Of a stretch of DNA of 8,414 nucleotides, positions 5,651 through 8,414 are shown piece by piece. The position numbers and the translations under genes are program-made. The notes beneath the pieces were generated by a model, which saw only the letters and a list, made by a program, of their open reading frames with translations, was not told the origin of the DNA and made no database searches. Source of the DNA: Bacillota bacterium (GTDB taxonomy: Bacteria; Bacillota; Bacilli; Alicyclobacillales; SLC66); the NCBI GenBank assembly GCA_021846145.1, contig JAJZCJ010000131.1:1-8414 (forward strand). The letters are read 5' to 3'. The number at the start of each line of letters is the position of its first letter. Within the stretch, counting starts at the first letter, position 1.

Positions 5651-6955
5651 TTATTTATGTGCAGGCAACCACACCTTAAAGGTAGTTCCTGTCCCTAATT
5701 CACTCTGTACCGTCACTTTCCCACGGTGGCGGTCAATGATCCACGCCGCAATGGCCAGGCCGATTCCGCTGCCTTCTTGGTATGATGCCGTTTTGAGGCT
5801 GCGAAAAAAACGATCAAAGATATGCGGAAGATCTACTTGCGGAATTCCCACTCCTGTATCCTCAACAATTAACAACCAGCCTTGACTTTGTGGTCGTAAA
5901 CTCACACGCACTTGTCCATTTTCCACATTGTATTTTATTGCATTCTCCAGCAATATTACAAACAACTGTCGCAACCGCACCGGATCACCTTGTAACTTTG
6001 CAGGCCCAGATGATTCAATGATGAGACGCACTTTTGTCATCTCACCTAGGGCTGTCAGCGCAGCGATTACTGTTTTTGCAATTTCATAAAGATCCACCAA
6101 CTGCCAATCCATATCCAAAGTGCCGGATTCCATCCGCGCCAACGTAGACAAATTACCCACCAAACTCGATAAATAATCCACTTCGTCCAACCCGTCTTGC
6201 AAAGCACCCCGTATCACTGGCAGATGATCCTCACCCAGCGTAAGCTCCAGCGTACCACGTAAAATCGCCAGCGGTGTCCTCAATTCATGAGCGGCGTCAT
6301 TGACAAAATTTCGCTGTCTTGCTAGCGCATTACGGATGGGGATAAGCGCACGTCCCGATAGTATCCGCGTGATCAGAAAAATTGTTAGTAAACTGATCAC
6401 CCCGAAATAAAGATCAATTAGATATAGCTCATGCAGTGTTTTTGTCATCCCAGCAAGCGAACTAGCGCTGGCTAAATAGCCCAAATAATGTTGGTCTTTA
6501 AATAATGGGATTGCGCCTACCAAAACGGTAGTATTGCCAATACGAGTAGTAAAAAAATAAACGTTTTTCTGATGGGATAAAGAGACTCCCGCTTTTAGGA
6601 TCAAACTTTTAATTGTGCTCGTATCTACGACCGGAGACAAACCAGCCCGCAACACTAGTCCTCCACTGTTAACTACCCATACCGCATCAAGTTCAGTGGA
6701 TCTTTGATCAGAAGATTGAAAGTGGTGATCGTGATGATCAGATGTCAACAAATCAAGTGCTTCACTAGTTCTGGCCTCCCATCCCTGCTCAAGCGTTACT
6801 TGATTTTGATACATCAATTGATTTTTTAATACATAAAAAGTACCAGCGGCTAACCCTGTTCCAAACAACACAAACGCCGTGACCAGCCACACGACCAGCC
6901 GCCACTGAATCTTGCGCAGCATTTTCTTTTCCGACACCATGATAGTCTCTATCAT
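5651..6955 (-). CDS. Membrane sensor histidine kinase
   Basis: The 434-residue kinase has helix 1 at about 19-43, an external sensor region about 44-176, helix 2 about 178-198, then a short linker with no room for a full HAMP domain. The catalytic core is intact: H-box AAHELRTPLA with phospho-acceptor His223, N-box LLENAIKYN (Asn338), G1 VEDTGVGIP (Asp366), F-box IFDRFFRS (379-386) and G2 GSGIGLAIA (395-403). The sensor region carries a histidine cluster H-H-D-H-H at 74-78, followed by what may be a PAS/Cache-like fold (AVWVVNSGGLVL onwards); metal sensing is conceivable but unproven. Its ATG overlaps the response regulator stop as ATGA, so the two are translationally coupled. No ligand can be named. 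The position directly upstream of the haem/ApbE cluster on the same strand suggests that cluster as a regulatory target. Confidence 0.93.
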   Translation of the reverse strand: MIETIMVSEKKMLRKIQWRLVVWLVTAFVLFGTGLAAGTFYVLKNQLMYQNQVTLEQGWEARTSEALDLLTSDHHDHHFQSSDQRSTELDAVWVVNSGGLVLRAGLSPVVDTSTIKSLILKAGVSLSHQKNVYFFTTRIGNTTVLVGAIPLFKDQHYLGYLASASSLAGMTKTLHELYLIDLYFGVISLLTIFLITRILSGRALIPIRNALARQRNFVNDAAHELRTPLAILRGTLELTLGEDHLPVIRGALQDGLDEVDYLSSLVGNLSTLARMESGTLDMDWQLVDLYEIAKTVIAALTALGEMTKVRLIIESSGPAKLQGDPVRLRQLFVILLENAIKYNVENGQVRVSLRPQSQGWLLIVEDTGVGIPQVDLPHIFDRFFRSLKTASYQEGSGIGLAIAAWIIDRHRGKVTVQSELGTGTTFKVWLPAHK

Positions 6956-7617
6956 GGCGTCATTTTATAACCCAGTCCGCGAATTGTTTGGATAAGGGCT
7001 TGATCCTTTGCATTGATTTTTTGACGAAGTCTTACCACAAGGGCATCGACCACATTGGTCATTGGCACTTCATCTGCACCCCACACACGATCGAGAATTT
7101 GTTCTCTTGTAAGAATGCGATTGACATTGCGCATAAAAAATTCTAGCAAGGCAAATTCTTTTCTAGTCAGTTCAATGTTCACGCCACTTTTTTTCACCTC
7201 AAACAAATGCGGGTACATGGCAAGATCACGCACTTGTAACACACTTTCATCCACAAATTGCTTTGGTCTACGCGAAAGCGCTTGGATTCTCGCATCGAGT
7301 TCCAAAAATGAGAACGGTTTTGTCAAGTAGTCATCAGCACCTGCAGCTAAACCCTCCACTTTGTCTTCCACACTATCGCGAGCAGTCAACATAATAATAG
7401 ATGAATTCACATTCTGATCACGTAAAGCCTTGCAAATAGATATGCCGTCTAACCCAGGTAATTTGACATCCAAAATAAGCAAATCATAATCACCATGTAA
7501 TGCTTGCTCCAAACCCAATTGTCCATGATCTAACCAATCCACCAGATGAACTTTGGACAATCCTCTTTTCAATAGTTTCGCCAGCCGATAGTCGTCCTCT
7601 ACCAGTAAAATTTTCAG
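6952..7617 (-). CDS. OmpR/PhoB-family response regulator, probable CTG start
   Basis: From 7617 the product is 221 residues, the usual length. The receiver domain begins KILLVEDDYRLAKLL, giving the acidic pair that binds Mg2+. The phospho-acceptor Asp is in LLILDVKLPGLDG, followed by MLTARDS and the Lys in YLTKPFSFLEL. The C-terminal winged helix is OmpR-type (ELTRKEFALLEFFMRN, then TREQILDRVWG and the conserved VRQKI-like VRLRQKI and RGLGYKM). The first ATG, GTG or TTG in frame is the TTG at 7572, which would delete the acidic pocket. The conserved start methionine of KILLVEDD falls exactly on a CTG at 7617, with AAAGGGGGT 8 nt upstream, so CTG initiation is inferred. No other start exists before the in-frame stop at 7678-7680. 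It should be phosphorylated by the overlapping kinase. Confidence 0.9.
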   Translation of the reverse strand: MKILLVEDDYRLAKLLKRGLSKVHLVDWLDHGQLGLEQALHGDYDLLILDVKLPGLDGISICKALRDQNVNSSIIMLTARDSVEDKVEGLAAGADDYLTKPFSFLELDARIQALSRRPKQFVDESVLQVRDLAMYPHLFEVKKSGVNIELTRKEFALLEFFMRNVNRILTREQILDRVWGADEVPMTNVVDALVVRLRQKINAKDQALIQTIRGLGYKMTP

Positions 7618-7625
7618 TGAAGAAG

Positions 7626-7634
7626 ACCCCCTTT
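7626..7634 (-). promoter_or_regulatory. Strong ribosome binding site supporting a CTG start
   Basis: The minus strand reads AAAGGGGGT, eight of nine matches to the ideal AAAGGAGGT, and its G run ends 9 nt before the CTG at 7617. It is too far from the TTG at 7572 to serve it. Confidence 0.65.
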
Positions 7635-7640
7635 TCTTAC

Positions 7641-7669
7641 AAAAAAAGAGCCCAATACGGACTCTTTTC
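7641..7669 (-). terminator. Intrinsic terminator of acsA
   Basis: On the minus strand AAAGAGTCC and GGGCTCTTT pair over 9 bp (one G-U) around the loop GTATT and run into a stretch of seven T. It lies about 30 nt after the acsA stop and ends 6 nt before the ribosome binding site of the response regulator. In the opposite direction the stem is followed by only four T, so plus-strand activity would be weak. Confidence 0.85.
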
Positions 7670-7676
7670 GTCTCAC

Positions 7677-7692
7677 ATTATATTCAATTATA
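7677..7692 (-). promoter_or_regulatory. Candidate -10 boxes between acsA stop and its terminator
   Basis: The minus strand has two TATAAT hexamers (7692-7687 and 7682-7677) just after the acsA stop. No good -35 is seen; GTCGAC, 18 nt before the first one and inside acsA, is weak. If used, the transcript of the regulator-kinase pair would begin just before the acsA terminator hairpin, making that hairpin part of its leader. AT-rich composition alone could give these boxes. Confidence 0.3.
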
Positions 7693-7697
7693 AATGA

Positions 7698-8414
7698 TTA
7701 ATCTTCCATCGTCGACAGGTCTCCCGTCGGCAGATTTAGCTCCCATGCTTTTAATACCCGTCTCATGATTTTGCCACTGCGTGTTTTGGGCAGACTTTGC
7801 TTAAATTCAAGTTCCCTTGGCGCAGCGTGAGCAGCTAATCCTTCCTTCACAAAACGGATAATTTCCGCTTTCAATTCTTCGCTTGGTTCAAACCCTTCAC
7901 GCAGCGAGATAAACGCCTTAATAATCTCCCCGCGCAATGGATCTGGTTTACCGATAACGCCAGCTTCAGCTACCGCCGGGTGTTCCACCAAACGACTCTC
8001 CACTTCAAACGGTCCTATTCGTTCCCCCGAAGTGTTGATCACATCGTCAATCCGTCCTTGGAACCAAAAATATCCTTCTTCATCCTGATAAGCAGAATCA
8101 CCTGACACATACCAGTCACCTACAAAATAAGTCTGGAATTTCTCTTCATTCTTCCAGATACTCTTCATCATTCCCCTCCACCCTTTGCGAATGGCCAAAT
8201 TGCCCATCGTGTTAGGTGGAACTAAATTGCCAGCGTTATCAATGATCGCAGCTTCAATGCCTGGTAGCGGTTTACCCATTGAACCAGGCTTAATCGTCAT
8301 AAATGGATAATTACTGATTAGTGTGGAGCCAGTCTCTGTCATCCACCAGTTGTCGTTAATTGGAAGACCAAATAACGATTGACCCCAACGCAGTACCTCA
8401 GGGTTCAATGGCTC
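7698..8414 (-). CDS. acsA: Acetyl-CoA synthetase (AMP-forming), C-terminal part
   Basis: The frame is open to the right edge, so the N-terminal part (roughly the first 330 residues) is outside; the TTG at 8408 is internal. The 238 visible residues begin EPLNPEVLRWG and include DNWWMTETGS (adenylate-forming motif A5), GDWYVSGDSAYQDEEGYF and WFQGRIDDVI (A7 and A8, hinge), and PKTRSGKIMRR (A10) whose Lys is catalytic and in this family is the site silenced by acetylation. The end LPTGDLSTMED is typical of Bacillales AcsA. The enzyme turns acetate, ATP and CoA into acetyl-CoA, AMP and pyrophosphate in the cytosol. The gene ends with an intrinsic terminator at 7641-7669, so it is probably a separate unit from the two-component genes that follow on the same strand. 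Another short-chain acyl-CoA synthetase is possible but less likely given the close motif match. Confidence 0.93.
   Translation of the reverse strand, partial: EPLNPEVLRWGQSLFGLPINDNWWMTETGSTLISNYPFMTIKPGSMGKPLPGIEAAIIDNAGNLVPPNTMGNLAIRKGWRGMMKSIWKNEEKFQTYFVGDWYVSGDSAYQDEEGYFWFQGRIDDVINTSGERIGPFEVESRLVEHPAVAEAGVIGKPDPLRGEIIKAFISLREGFEPSEELKAEIIRFVKEGLAAHAAPRELEFKQSLPKTRSGKIMRRVLKAWELNLPTGDLSTMED

Noticed and set aside
7570..7572. TTG as the response regulator start
   Set aside because: It would remove the conserved KILLVEDD strand and acidic residues that are encoded in frame just upstream.
1..8414. CRISPR arrays, tRNA or rRNA genes, insertion sequences, phage attachment sites
   Set aside because: No spaced direct repeats, cloverleaf-like segments, transposase motifs or terminal repeat pairs with target duplications were seen.

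Overview
The window looks like chromosomal DNA of a Bacillota bacterium from the Bacillales group. The reasons are a BsuAcsA-like acetyl-CoA synthetase tail, strong purine-rich ribosome binding sites, moderate GC content and a Firmicute-style histidine kinase. The exact genus cannot be fixed from the sequence; an Alicyclobacillaceae-like host is only a guess. No tRNA, rRNA, CRISPR array, transposase or replication origin was seen.

Left part (1-2045, plus strand): the 3' end of an amidohydrolase of the metal-dependent deaminase group is followed 34 nt later by a complete NCS1 (CodB-like) permease. Together they look like an uptake-and-deamination pair for a nucleobase or related heterocycle. 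They converge on the minus-strand genes at a short intergenic stretch (2046-2201) that holds a perfect 17-bp GC-rich inverted repeat.

Middle and right part (2202-7617, minus strand, read right to left): an OmpR-type response regulator and a membrane histidine kinase overlap by ATGA. A 79-nt gap follows, then a tight cluster: a six-helix ferric-reductase-like haem protein with HX13H and HX12H histidine pairs, two small single-span membrane proteins, and an ApbE flavin transferase. Further downstream, after 89 nt, lies a cell-wall peptidase with two peptidoglycan-binding domains and an M15 catalytic domain, probably a domesticated endolysin type. At the right edge is the C-terminal third of AcsA, ended by an intrinsic terminator placed just before the response regulator.

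The most interesting idea is that the reductase, the two small proteins and ApbE form a compact flavin-based electron transfer module. Both small proteins have an N-terminal membrane anchor, a probable coiled-coil stalk and a tail carrying T-[VI]-T-G-A-S-G. That tail resembles the [S/T]-G-A-[T/S] site that ApbE enzymes flavinylate in NqrC/RnfG-type FMN-binding domains, yet no FMN-binding domain is visible. The proposed path is cytosolic reductant, two haems, then FMN carried outside on the small proteins, possibly under control of the adjacent two-component system. The main difficulty is that this ApbE has no visible export signal.

The response regulator also appears to start at a CTG codon: the conserved N-terminus KILLVEDD lies upstream of any ATG, GTG or TTG in frame and is preceded by a good Shine-Dalgarno sequence.
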